Source: Ectocarpus siliculosus
Lineage: Eukaryota; Sar; Phaeophyceae; Ectocarpales; Ectocarpaceae
Direction: 5' to 3'
Assembly (NCBI GenBank): GCA_000310025.1
Contig: FN649747.1
Location: 50,587-99,751 of the forward strand
Length of the DNA: 49,165 nucleotides
Shown here: one piece after another, positions 13,055-24,400 of the stretch
Layout: the number at the start of each line of letters is the position of its first letter
Numbering within the stretch: the first letter of the stretch is position 1
The notes under the pieces: model-generated
What the model was told of the DNA's origin: nothing
What the model saw: the letters and a program-made list of their open reading frames with translations, nothing else
Database searches by the model: none
Program-made: the position numbers and the translations under genes

Positions 13055-13149
13055 CTGTGCGGTACTCGTGCGAGCAATTCCAAGCCAACCGGAATCCCGT
13101 GTACGGCATCGTACTTGTCCGCGGTCACGTCGGCCGCCTGAAGACGCGA
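13055..13149 (+). pseudogene. Inverted third copy of the exon 4 end
   Basis: It lies head to head with the copy at 12960-13025. It keeps 30 codons in frame (YSCEQFQANRNPVYGIVLV...LKTR) and the GTGAGC donor at the position where the parent exon has GTGAGT. The junction forms an inverted repeat with arms containing GCACGAGTAC and GTACTCGTGC. No further exons follow, so it is a fragment. Confidence 0.6.
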
Positions 13150-14697
13150 GTGAGCACCCCTTGTCGGGTTGTTTTGGTCTGCAAGCCAGCTCGTGAGCAG
13201 TGGTGTCATCTCTCTCCTGTGTGCCTTCTCATTATGCACCCGACGCGCTTGGCGAACGAACGAAATCGGAATAAAATATGAAATGCATGCGGGTACCACA
13301 AAATATGAGAGGGCATGCGGGTACCACAGCCGTTGGCTATATCCTCGCACGATCATTTGTTCGCGAAATGAGCGTTGCTCGATGAAATGACGAGGACGCA
13401 CCATGTACCAGCATCGGTTTTCCCGCTGTGGACATGCTGCTCTTGGGAATCGTCGTGCACTAAACGCATGATATCACACCGGTTACGTTTGTTGTTCATT
13501 TTCAGGCATATCGCGTGCTGTGCTGTGAAACAAATGGCCGGCTGCTGCGCATGGTTGTTTGCGTGCCTGCAGGAAGCGAAAGCCCTGTCTCTCCCTACCT
13601 CGGTGTCCAATTCGACGAAATCTTGCTTCGCTTAATACCCGGGATGTTGTGCCTGTGGGTCATGACTCTCCATGTTGATTTCGTTGGACCGATCGAAACG
13701 ATCGTCGCCTAAACCCGTTGCATCATTCGGCATCGTGACCACCGTAGAGCAAAACCATTCGCCATCTGGCATATGCATGATCCCAAAATCAAAAGTGCAG
13801 CACAGCATCGAGCTCCCCCCGCTGTGCCATGACTTTGCGGGACACTGTGCGCAAGTGGGTCTTCTGTATCCCAACCCATACTACTAACGCCGTCTTGTAT
13901 TTTGTGGCTGCATGCGACATGCTTGAAGGACGCACCAAGTCCCTCCTCCTCACCAAAGCTGGTAGCAGAACGAGAGTCCCCAGCGACAAACAGTCATTTC
14001 TCCGTTTGGTCCGCTGGAGCACATCACGTTGAAACCACTCTCCCTACTCATCGAGCGCGCCATAATACGTTTGTGACCGCAGTACCTCTAGTCGCTGATT
14101 AAGGCACCGCAAAGCACCACACCATGTACTGCTGCTGTATTGAGAGCACACACCGAGCGATCTGTACCATTCCGCGGAAATGAGAACGACGCCCAAGCGC
14201 CAACCAACGATCAAGAACAAAAAACACGCAACAAGCACACACCATTTCTCAGAACGCACCGCCCCCCCCCCTACGCCCACTAGGGAAGACATTTTGAGTG
14301 CACCAGTATGTGCCAACAGCCGACCAAGCCAACATCAAAGGCCACAACGACCGCTGCTCGCTCGCTGTGGACATGCGATTACAGAAGAATCGACACAGAA
14401 CCGGTGGCGGAAGTCAGCAACAACGCGTGATGCCCATCGGTTTTGGTGGCACGCGTATACCGATGCTCATTGTCCATGGTATCGACATTATACAGGGTGC
14501 CCGATGTGCCGCTTTAGTTATTGGCGTCACCCCCGGAACGGGGCATCATGTGTGCATGGGGCAAAGAGATACTGCATACGTAATTCAACACAACTCTCCC
14601 ATGGCAAGTTCCGAGCTGAATCGCCAATATCCTATTGAACACAACTCTCCACGACAAGCTCACCCCCATTCCGATCATCCCAACACGTGAGCGGGAG
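13150..14697. other. Spacer without recognised gene
   Basis: Short frames only on both strands; nothing resembling a known domain, and no pair of splice sites in phase with coding-like sequence. Confidence 0.5.
13271..13327. repeat. Short tandem duplication
   Basis: Two copies of about 27 bp, each starting AAATATGA and ending GCATGCGGGTACCACA. Confidence 0.8.
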
Positions 14698-15252
14698 GGA
14701 TCGGCAGATCGGATATGAGAGGCCAAAGCCTGTCGGCGTGGAGAAAAGGGAGCTCGTTCAAGGCCGGCCGACAACGGAAAGAGCCTTGCGCATTTTGTTG
14801 TGTGCTGTCAGTCACGGATGAGGTGTCGCGGAGGGGACAAATCTCTGTGAACGATACCGTGTGGTTGCGAGTCAGCGCACAGGGGTGCGATCGATTTTCA
14901 AAGCATAATTTCTCCACAGCCAGAAGGGTGCGAGCGCCAACTGATACTTCTCAGGAAAGCTCTCGATGAGATATCTCACTAACCACCCTTTTCGACAGTG
15001 GTAACCTCCTGGTTATGGAGAAAATACGCTTTGAAAATCGCTCGCACCCCTTTGCGCTGACTCGCAACCTTACGGTACTCGGGCGGGTGCGAAGGCGGGA
15101 ATACGCCATGCTGTATCCGGAATGTACGTGTTACAACACCTCAACTGTGACTGGCCGCACACACTGTTGTACTCCTATTCCATCCCGGCCCGCCTTGCAC
15201 GAGCTTAATTTTCTCCATTCCGACAAGCTGTGGCCTATCCGATCTACCGGTC
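14698..15252. mobile_element. Foldback (inverted-repeat) element
   Basis: Left arm 14698-14917 and right arm 15014-15252 are inverted copies around a spacer of about 95 bp. The best-matching blocks are the inner ends (TTTGAAAATCG(C/A)TCGCACCCC, GCGCTGACTCGCAACC) and the outer ends (GATCGGAT...GGCC). The middles of the arms have diverged. No transposase frame is present, so it would be a non-autonomous element. Blocks of the arms (CTCTGTGAACGAT and TACTCGGGCGGGTGCGAAG) also occur near 12320 and 12440, inside the decayed gene copy, so the family is dispersed. Confidence 0.65.
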
Positions 15253-15550
15253 ACAACTACCAGCGCAAACATGAGCGGACCACCAACCTGTCTTCTTGAG
15301 GCTGTTCCCCGCACCGCAGGGGAGGCATCCCGGTGTGTTGCTCGGAGATCGTAGAATCAGGTTGTATGTACAGCAGGTCGTGCGACACTACATATGAGCG
15401 CATTACAAATTGATCCTGGACTCTTCCATTATCTTTGGATAAAAAACGTGCGTTCTGTTTATTGCCGTAGACTACACACGAAAATCACGCAAGACTTTTG
15501 TATGCCCGCTCGAGACAATATAACCATAGTCGAAAGGGAGATGCTGAAGT

Positions 15551-15862
15551 AAAGTAAAGTCGAAATCATGGAACTCGAGGGGGACGTCCCAGTGGACCGC
15601 AGCTCGCATGACGGCGGCTCTGCAGGGCCATATGCGAGAAGGCCGTTTGGACGAGCACCACGGCTTGAATACTATGTACTCCTTTAGGGTGGGAGGAGCC
15701 ATTAGCCAGTCCCTCGCGGGGACGGCCGTAGAAGCTCTTACGGAGTTAGTGGGGTGGAAGACGAAAGTAGCCCAGCGATACGTAGGCTCCATGATACACG
15801 GGCGGGGGTCCTCCGCTAAGCGTCCGCGAGATCCGGACCGGAGGGAGCAGGAGCAGCGGTAA
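15551..15862 (+). pseudogene. C-terminal fragment of a tyrosine recombinase (DIRS/Crypton type)
   Basis: A frame of about 103 codons ending at 15862. It contains MYSFRVGGAISQSLAGTAVE and then LVGWKTKVAQRYVGSM. This matches the end of eukaryotic transposon tyrosine recombinases: an HxxR box (here YSFR, with the usual His replaced by Tyr), the G-W-K segment, and the nucleophile Tyr in RYVG. Catalytic residues nearer the N-terminus are not present, there is a stop just upstream (TGA at about 15543), and no reverse transcriptase is nearby. It is therefore a broken remnant. A second, shorter piece of the same element (MSKSCNREG) starts at about 16153. Confidence 0.65.
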
Positions 15863-16003
15863 ATCCAAGCGGTGGGTTTTTCACTGCAAGAAGGCTTCGC
15901 GGAGACGTTTGCGTTCGGGATATAGACTAATGGCTATCGACACTCGGCTTACTATTAATAGCATTTAAGGAAGTTTGGGATTAAATATCAGACATCAGGC
16001 ACC

Positions 16004-16066
16004 GACAAGGCATGAATAGCCGAAAGGTGAAATATAGACACGGCATGAATAGCCGAAAGGTGAAGT
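16004..16066. repeat. 33-bp tandem duplication
   Basis: Two adjacent copies containing GGCATGAATAGCCGAAAGGT, just before repeat block Q. Confidence 0.85.
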
Positions 16067-16735
16067 ATGGGTGGAGTCTCCGGGCTTTTCGTAGCCGGAG
16101 GCCTCATTTCGTCCCAAACTCTACATCGTCGACAACTATCCCGCAGTAAAATAATGTCGAAATCATGCAACCGCGAAGGGGTTCCGCAGATGAGAACAGA
16201 TTGCCTCCAGAGAAGCTTGGAGCGAGCACCCACTCGTGACAAAAGCCTTCCCAACCCTAACGGAGGGAGAGTACGGTAGGACGAACAGCAGTCCCCGCCC
16301 ACCCGACTGTACTCGGTATTTGATTCGACTGGGGTCAGTATTCTGAGCGACTGCCGCGTTGACGACACGGAGGGCGTCAACGCGGGGGTATTGTAGTAAC
16401 CCTGGGTGGAGTCTCCGGGCTTTTCGTAGCCGGAGGCCTCATTTCATCCCAGACTCTACATCGTTGACAACTATCCCGCAGTATTTTCAGTGGGTGGAGT
16501 TGTTTATTGCCATTACACGCAAATCACGGAAAGCAGTAAGTGTGGCACCCGCTCGAGACACACCAGAAGTCTAGACAGGTAAAACCAACGGAACGTGTTG
16601 AAACATGCATGCACATGGGTGTACCTACCCAGTCGAACGGACACCGTGAAGTCTGACGGGGGTCAGTATTTTTCTCATGCAATCACACCGCAGGAGGGGT
16701 GATTAGGGGGTCTCAGAGAGAAGAAACCTCCTTTA

Positions 16736-16785
16736 TGACCACGGGTTGGAGTAAACGACACAAATGTTGTGAGCGCTGATTTGAA
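16736..16785 (+). repeat. Dispersed SINE-tail-like motif, copy 1
   Basis: Contains GACCACGGGTTGGAG, then a variable middle, then GTGAGCGCTGATTTGAA. The same motif occurs at 31290-31340 and, more diverged, at 45375-45428. The copy at 31 kb follows a tRNA-like head. Confidence 0.65.
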
Positions 16786-17160
16786 GTGACGACAAACATA
16801 AACAGTAAGATAAGCTCCCCATGTCTCGCGCCCCCCCCCCGTGGCTTCGGCTGTAGAAGTCCATCTGAAACCATTTACATGTAGACTACAGCAGTAGTTC
16901 GTCGACAATGGGCGGCACATGCTACAATGCATATCATACCTCGTTGCTCTTGGAGAAGGAAGCCTGCACGCCGGTGTTGAAGCTGGGTCCCCTGCGGACT
17001 TAAAACAAATAGGTGTGCTGTAGACCTGTAGACTGAGACATGCGAGCCCTTGGCCACCTCGATCGCCTGCTGGGGTGTTTTTTTGCAGCACCCGTTGCCC
17101 CGCGCAAGGCGCAGGGCGCCCAACGAACAGATTGGGTGAAAATTGGGCGTGGTGTGTGCA

Positions 17161-17296
17161 GCCTCTGGGCGTGTTGCTATGGACCCCGGCGGTTGTCGAC
17201 AAGCCGACCTAAGGTATCTATACGGAGAGCCTCTGGGCGTGTTGCTATGGACCCCGGCGGTTGTCGACAAGCCGACCTAAGGTATCTATACGGAGA
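17161..17296. repeat. Near-perfect 68-bp tandem duplication
   Basis: Units 17161-17228 and 17229-17296 appear identical, each starting GCCTCTGGGCGTGTTGC and ending TACGGAGA. The lack of divergence suggests a recent event or an assembly duplication. Confidence 0.9.
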
Positions 17297-17493
17297 CCCG
17301 GCTTCTGGCGGGCTTGGTGTTTCGTGTGCAACCATATCACAGATCATATCATGCATGCAAGATACCCGTTTGAGGGGCCCCGCTCCTCTCCAACCTTTGG
17401 AGAATGAATGAAGGGGTGCGCCATATTGCGCTCTGCGAACCCCCGTGCTGAACTGAAAAAACACGCTGCGCCAACCACGTTAGAAGCCACGCT

Positions 17494-17517
17494 GCTGTCG
17501 GCTGCGGAGCCGACAGC
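17494..17517 (+). promoter_or_regulatory. 5'UTR hairpin just before the glycosyltransferase start
   Basis: A perfect 10-bp stem (GCTGTCGGCT / AGCCGACAGC) with a GCGG loop ends 7 nt before the ATG at 17525. A stem this close to the start codon could slow initiation in the mRNA; that role is inference. If translation began at the in-frame ATG at 17408, the stem would be coding. Confidence 0.5.
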
Positions 17518-17524
17518 TCGAGAG

Positions 17525-20500
17525 ATGATGGGCCTACTGCCCCTTTGGGTCCTGTTGACGTGGATGGTGTTCCCCCTCTTGGCGCTCGCTGCGGAGACGG
17601 CCTCGATCGGAAAGCTCCGCCCGTGGCCGGCTGAGACGGTTGCAGCCGGATGCGACGGAGGCTCACCGTGCGCGTGGGACAGGTGAGATGCTGGTGCTAC
17701 TGCTACCCAAGTGGTACCATGTTTCAGATCAAATAGTGCTCAATGATAACACTGGCCATGCCGGCCCGTCGCTGGAATCCAACATGTAGTGGCTACAGCT
17801 GTGGTGGGTGGTAACGTCGTGTGTGCAAGCTACGGTCTCGGGAACAACGTGTGTTAGTTCGCCAATTCTTTGAACCAACACAGCCGAGAGGACGGACGGA
17901 GAGGTTGCCGCTCTTGGCGACACACGTCGGCTCGGACCCAAAACGACGGAAGCAGCTCACATGCCGTTTCACCTTTCCAACGCAAAAAATCATGCGACAC
18001 TCGCTTCCTCTGCATCCCCTTGCCCTCTCTCGCGTCTCTCCTCACACACGACGTGTCCGCACTCCGCAATATGATAGATAGCGATCCTGCTTTCCCCGAA
18101 ATCTGGCGGCCTGGCTCTCTCCGTCCTCTGTAAAGATAACCCGCCGGTTCGCACCTTCGCCCAACGTGCATATGTGTTTGGTTGGGCTGTTCGAGACTCC
18201 AGTTCTTGACGGAGATGGTTTTACGATTTCCTACCCATCCTGTCGCAAACAGGTACACCTCGCACTCGCTCTTTTTACATGGCAATTGCGGCGGTATTGA
18301 CTCGATTTTCTTTCCCACAGGACGAAACCACCCACCCCCCTTGCCTCCGCGTCGAATTTAACCGCAGGCGTTGGAACTCCACAGCAAGGATAGCGTCCTT
18401 GTTCCGACCAGACATTGCTTAGATTAGGGCCTAAGCTTTTCGCCGCGGTGTCCCGGTGTGCGCGCAACCTTTGAGTTTGATTGTGGTTATCGTGCGCTTA
18501 CGTAGCCTGGCCCGCGTACCGCATGGGCCAAAGATACGAGGCTGATCGTGCGTTATCCTCCGTCGTCATGATCCGTGCATGCGTCGTGCCCGCGGGATGG
18601 ATGGCGTCGCTCCCCGCTGAAGTGTAGCCTTAACGCCAGTACACCTTAGGCTGTATTCTCTTGCTGGCCTTTATTCCTCACACAAGACGTCCCCTTAGCT
18701 ACCTTCCTAGCGCCTGAGGACCAGCAGAATGCCTTAATGATACCGCATCAAACCCATTCTATGGCGTCGCTCTGCCGTACAGAAGTGGCCCGGAGGTAAA
18801 GAAAACGTCAAATCGGGCTAATTAATAGAGGTTCAGTTTCTTGCTCCCTCTCCAGTCCACTGTCAAAGTACAGGTTATTATAGAGAGTTTAGTGTAAGGA
18901 TCCACCGCTGAGGTGCGTTTCTTACCCCAATTTTCTTAATTTTCGTGAAAAAGCTGAGCCTCTGTTTCTTAGCGAAATTGTCTGCTTCTTAACCGCGGGC
19001 CCGTACTGCTGTACGAAGAACACCTACCTATCCATACTGTACCGAAAACACCTACATATCCTCCCAACAGAGCCAGTACGCGGAGCATGTTGGCATCGAC
19101 TTGCTTCGCTTGGTAGTGCCCCCGCTTGGTGTCCTTGCCATCAGTTTGATGTAGGCTATTGTAGACAGATGCCCTGTCTTGCTGTGTGCTCCTCGTCCTC
19201 CGCCTCAGTGTCCTTGTCGGTCTCTGTGGGCGCATGGATGTCTCTCTGCTGCTGTTGCCTCTCCACCCACTCCCTTCTTGGCTCCCCTCCCCCTGCACGT
19301 ACAACGTATACCTGGATATTTTGTTGTTGCTTGCCTGGCTCTTCCAGGCCTGCTTGGCGAGACGGACGGCCAGTTCCTGGTCGAATCTTGTTCGTGTCAG
19401 TGGGTTTTTACGGCCACGCGATGCCCCTGCTGTCCTTGGCGGAAGAGATGGCGGCAAGGTACGCACGGCAAACGCAACAGCGTGGTAGTAGTGACAGTAG
19501 TAGCAGCACCAGCGCCAACGGTATGGTAGATATGGGGTGCCGCCGGCCAGTGTGGCTATTCGTTGCTCTCGGACTGCTACCGGCTGAGAGAATCCTGAAC
19601 TTCTTTTTCACGACAAGGATTAATCAAAAGATTGATTGTTAAAAAATCGATTTGTCCGCTATTAATAGTATGTCGATACGAGGAGCAGCAACAAGAACAA
19701 GTAAACGCGCTACAGCGACGGGCATTTCCGGAAATACGCCGTGCACAGCTGCCGCTTGAAAGCAGAGCGAAATGAAATCTGTTGAAGGCCAAGTTCTTTT
19801 TATGGTAAAGGGAACGTTGTAGAAAAATCCGCATCGAACCCAAACCTTTGCCGGGGTCCTTCCTATATATATATATTTATTTTTTTTATGACCCTGTTTA
19901 CGGCCTTTGTTTATATTCGAATCGAAACAAGCATCAATTTAATAGTTTGTTCGATTGCATGAAAACACATGTTGTAAACACTGTGTTGTGTTTTCTTTTC
20001 GTGTCTGTGCTGATCCAGGGGGCACAACGTCACCTTCGCCACCCACAACTGTCTTCGACCGATGGTGGACGAAACCCCCGGGGTGGCATTTCTCTCAGCG
20101 GGGCGCATGCCCATGCACGACCACCACCTGAGATCCAAGGTACGAGCGAGCCGGCATTTGGTTTGTCGCTACTGGCATCGCAGCCTTTTCTTGCGCGCCT
20201 TTCTTTTTGACGCCAGAGTCCGCGGGGGGATACGCAGTGTGGTTGCTGCTGCAGCGCGTCGAGCAAGTTTTATGGCGAATCTGCATACATCTGCAGCTCG
20301 CGGGCGACCCGCGTGCAGGACACCTAGCAAGGATGGAGGATCGCACACATGTAGGGCTCGGGCTGAAGATGCACACGTTGTAGTGGGGATCAAGCGCTAT
20401 TCGATGGCCGTCTCGGTTGCAGGCCCCTTTAGAGCCTTCGAGCTGGTTGGATGGCCTTGCTGCGCGCCCGTTTGTACTCAGGCATTGTTGCAAACGCTCG

Positions 20501-21409
20501 GGTCCCCGTCCTTCTAGGTTGGCTGTCTCACAATGTCTTATTTTTTAGCAAGCTCTCACCGCTAGATATGTTGGCTTGCGCGCGAAGACGGAAAAGAAGG
20601 CGCTACAGCAGAATCATGTTAAAAATATGGCGGACTGCTCGTGTCTCCGTCTGCAAACCAATTCCGCCACCGCCTGCAGGACCAACATTTTACAATTATT
20701 CGCCTCGGCCGCCAAAGAGTATCGGGCTGCTGTACAGTAGAGCTTTCTCGCGTTGGTGTCTTACACGACGTTCCTTTTCGGTAAACATGACACCTTCTCT
20801 TGGTTCCGAGTTGATACCCCTCTCCTCACGTTCTAGTGGAGACCAGGTTCTACATAACGGCTCTCTCCCTTCGCCCTTGTCCCCGTTTCTTTCACCGGCC
20901 TCGGGGGTCTTTTGCGTGTGTTTTACCGCATTTGGGGGGTCACGAACGGACTCTCGAACCAACCACCTCGCTCGGCGGACGGGCCGATGCATGGACGGAC
21001 GGAAATGAATCCATCTCGACGACGCCTGGACAACCATCCCGTCGTGTGTTCGATCGGTTGTGGCTCGGAAATCGGGAATCGGACCCCGAAAAAAAACCGG
21101 ACGAACAAACGAAAAATGCAAAAAACAAAAGTTACGGTCCTTGTCGCAGAACGGGGGGTTCTGGGGCTTGCTCACCCTGCTCAACGACGTCTACCTGCCG
21201 CTGGCGCGTCCGATGTACCGGGCGCTCCTGTCCGCCGTGCAGCTGCCGCCGTCGCCGCCTACGGCCTCCCCTCTGTCGCCGCCCGCTTCGGCGGCGGCTT
21301 CGGCTAGAAACGCGGGCGTGGCGGCGGGGGCTCCCCCCGGCGGTACGCAAAAGAAGCGTGGAGATGAAGTTCCCGGGACGAGTTACCCCGGACAACCGCC
21401 ACCAAGCGG

Positions 21410-21443
<34 letters not shown>

Positions 21444-24400
21444 TGCGGTGGCGGTGGCGGTAGCGGCAGCGGTGAGAGCTGCTGTTGCGGGAGAGAAGGC
21501 GCTTCTACGGAGCGGGGCGACGAGTACCTTTCCGGCAGCGAAGGAGCAGCGGGAGCATCATCGTTGGGTGCGAGCGGTGTAGCCGATGAAGCGGGAGAGG
21601 AGGGAGACCAGCAGAGCTGCTGCGGTGGCAGCGGTGGCGGTGCACATGGCTGTGGTGGCCGTCTAGACGACGACGCCGGAGGAGCGGCCGCCTGCTGCGT
21701 TCGGGACGGGGCTGCGTCGTGGGCTCGGCCGTTCGATTTGGTGGTGCTGGACATGGGCTCCCTGGGTGGGCTGGACTTTGCCCAGAAGCTGGTGAGTGAG
21801 ATGATGTCTAACCCCTGTGGCATGAAAAGAAACCCTGCAAATGTTTTCGCTGTTGCCGTTATATCTCGGGTTAGGTTTCGTTTAGCTCCGAGTCCGATGA
21901 TGGCCATGGGCCATCTACTGGCAGGTCAGGCAGGGCGGGCGGCCAGCACAGTAGGTTTCCTTGGCGCAGAGTTAATATCTTCATGGTGAATTGTTATACG
22001 GTGAATGGGGCGGGTTCCGTCTCTTATGCGCGTGAATCGGCCGGGCGTATGTACCTGCCCTATAGGTCGTCCACGACTGCAATGAATCCAGTATCGTTGG
22101 GGAAGCTGACAAGCTGAGATAGATGCTACGGAAAGTTCTTTTTTCGCACCAAGATGCTGTAGGAGAAGGGAGAAACGATGTCTGAGGGGTGGATCTGAAT
22201 GCCTGGGTGACTCGGCGGCTTGGTAGCATCGAAACCACCGTGTACGTCCTTGGCGCTGCTGCTGCTGCGGCTGCGGCTGCTGTCACTAAGGTTGTAAGCA
22301 ATCGACGCATTGATTTATGACACCCGTGTCGTGTGAATACACGGTGACGTGGGCTTGCTCGCAAGACTTGTGTGTCCATTGATGGTACAAAAAAAACGGT
22401 GATCACGATCAACGCTCGCAGTATCAACAGACGAGTTGCTGCCCTCCAAGGACGTTTTGTTGATCCCCAGCGGTGCCCAATCGCGGATTGCTAGGCATCA
22501 GCAGAGGTCACTTATCCCCTCCTCACTCTGCCTTACCCCTCGCGACGTTTCACCGTCACCGTCTTGGACGACCACGCCGCCACCGCCAGGGCATCCCGTA
22601 CATGTTCAACTCGCCGAGCCTGCTCTTCGACCTCTCCGGTAGACACGTGACAGCGACGCTTCCCGCGTGGGGCACGGGCATGGCGAGACGCATGAGCCTC
22701 GGGGATCGGCTGCAGAACGCCATCTCGCCCAGGGCGCTCTCGGTGTTCCTCACGCCGGCGTTCATCGCCATGAACAAGGTGTGTGTGTGTGTGTGCCGTA
22801 CGCAAGGTGTGTAGCAGTATGTGCGCCCGGGGGGGGGGGGGGGTTCCACCGTGATGCCAGTGATCGTCGTGCAAGGTAAAGGCCCATCATGATGAAAGCC
22901 ATGCTGTAGGTTTTCGGTGTCGGTTTTGGCCCGATAGGTGATGGGTACCGTGTACCAACGGGGGTACCGTGTGTTGACGGGGGCATCGTGAGATCCCATG
23001 CTGAGGAGCAGGAGGACTGGTTGGTCGTGTGCGGAACGAGGCTTGTCTCACGTCAGTGTGAAGAGCGCAGCCAACGGCGAGGAAGGACTGTACGGTCTGA
23101 CGAAGGCAGACATCGAGAAACTCATTGATGAAAGTGTTTTTTTGTCACTGCTGCTCCTGAAGTTCGTGAGTCTTTCATCCCAGCCCAGACCCGCCCCCCA
23201 CCGGATGTTCTCCGCCGCTCTCCCCAGCGAAGAAGTTTCTACTCTCTCCCCCAAAATTCTTCGAGCCTGACGGGCTCCCGTGCCCTATTGCTCTGCCTCC
23301 CCCCCTCCCCCCGCACACACTCCGGCACAATCGTCGAACACACACTCCGTTTCTGCCATCTCCCGTTCGAACAGGCAAGGAGGGAGCAGGGGCTGGAGCC
23401 CTTCCTCGCGCAGGACGACGTCTTTCACGGCGCGCGCGTCCTGGTCAACACGGCCTTCGGCTTCGAGTACCCGTACGGCGTCAACCCCCTCGTGGAGATG
23501 ACGGGGCCCCTCCTCCCGCCCAGGGTCGCCCGCGCCCTGTCGGCGAAGCGAGAGCTCGTCGCTGCCGTCGGTTCCGGGAACGCGACGGCTGCAGCTACGG
23601 CGGCGGCGGCGGCGGCGGGCGACGGCGACTACTCGCCGCCGTCGGGGGGGGGGAGCGGCGGTGAGGACGACGATCCGCTAGCCCTGCCGTTCCTCGTCCG
23701 GACCTGGTTGGGCGGAACGGGCGCGCTGGTGGCCCCCGGCACGGCGGCGTTCGAAGCGGCCGCGAAGCAAACGCATCGCGCCGAAGCGGCGGCGGCGGCG
23801 GCGGCGGCGGGAGCGGCGGCGGCCGACTGCAGCGACTCCTAGCGAAGGAAGAGGCCGCCGCCCCCGCCGCTACTGCTGCTGGCTCCGGTTCCGCGCTTGC
23901 CACTGCCTCCGCAATAGCGGCCGGCGAGGGCCCGATGCTTCCCGACGACAACGGGGTGATCTACGTGAACCTCGGGCGCATGCCGCAGCTGGACAAGTGG
24001 CAGCTGGTGACCATCCTGCAGGCGCTGTCGTCCCCGTCGGAGGCGATGTGCTGGGGCGGCGGCGGGGCGGAGGACAGGCTCGGGCGCTACCGCATCCTTT
24101 GGGTCTTGCCGAAGGACCAGCGGGAGCAGCTGCTGTCGGCGCTGCTGCCGATGCCGCCGCCGCCTTCCTTCCGCCTTAAGGTCTTGGGGGGGCTGCCGCA
24201 CCTCGGGGTGAGCGCGATGGGGGACCGCTTTGACACTTTATGAGATGCACCAGCTGGTGCATCAAATGCAGTGTAATGTAGTCCGTGTAATGTAGTCATA
24301 CATAGCATCAAGATAAAAGCCGGTTTCTCCCCCCCACTCACTATATGAAGGCTTCCATACTCTCCTTCGGCTGTGGTATTATTGTGTCGAAGGCGTAGTG

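Larger units (their letters stand above)
15456..16575. repeat. Cluster of interleaved direct repeats around a recombinase remnant
   Basis: Three repeat blocks occur twice. P: 15456-15530 and 16499-16575, sharing GTTTATTGCC and CCCGCTCGAGACA. Q: 16067-16148 and 16403-16483, about 95% identical, containing GGAGTCTCCGGGCTTTTCG. R: from 15546 and from 16150, sharing GTCGAAATCATG. The order is P-R-Q-R-Q-P. Split direct repeats are known from Ngaro/DIRS-type retrotransposons, which fits the recombinase fragment inside, but the arrangement could also come from nested insertion. Confidence 0.6.

Noticed and set aside
22998-23270. Plus-strand frame containing EEGLYGLTKADIEKLIDES in a UGT intron
   Set aside because: It looks protein-like, but the flanking exons join directly in phase (IAMNK to ARREQGLEP) as in the family, and no in-phase splice sites bracket it.
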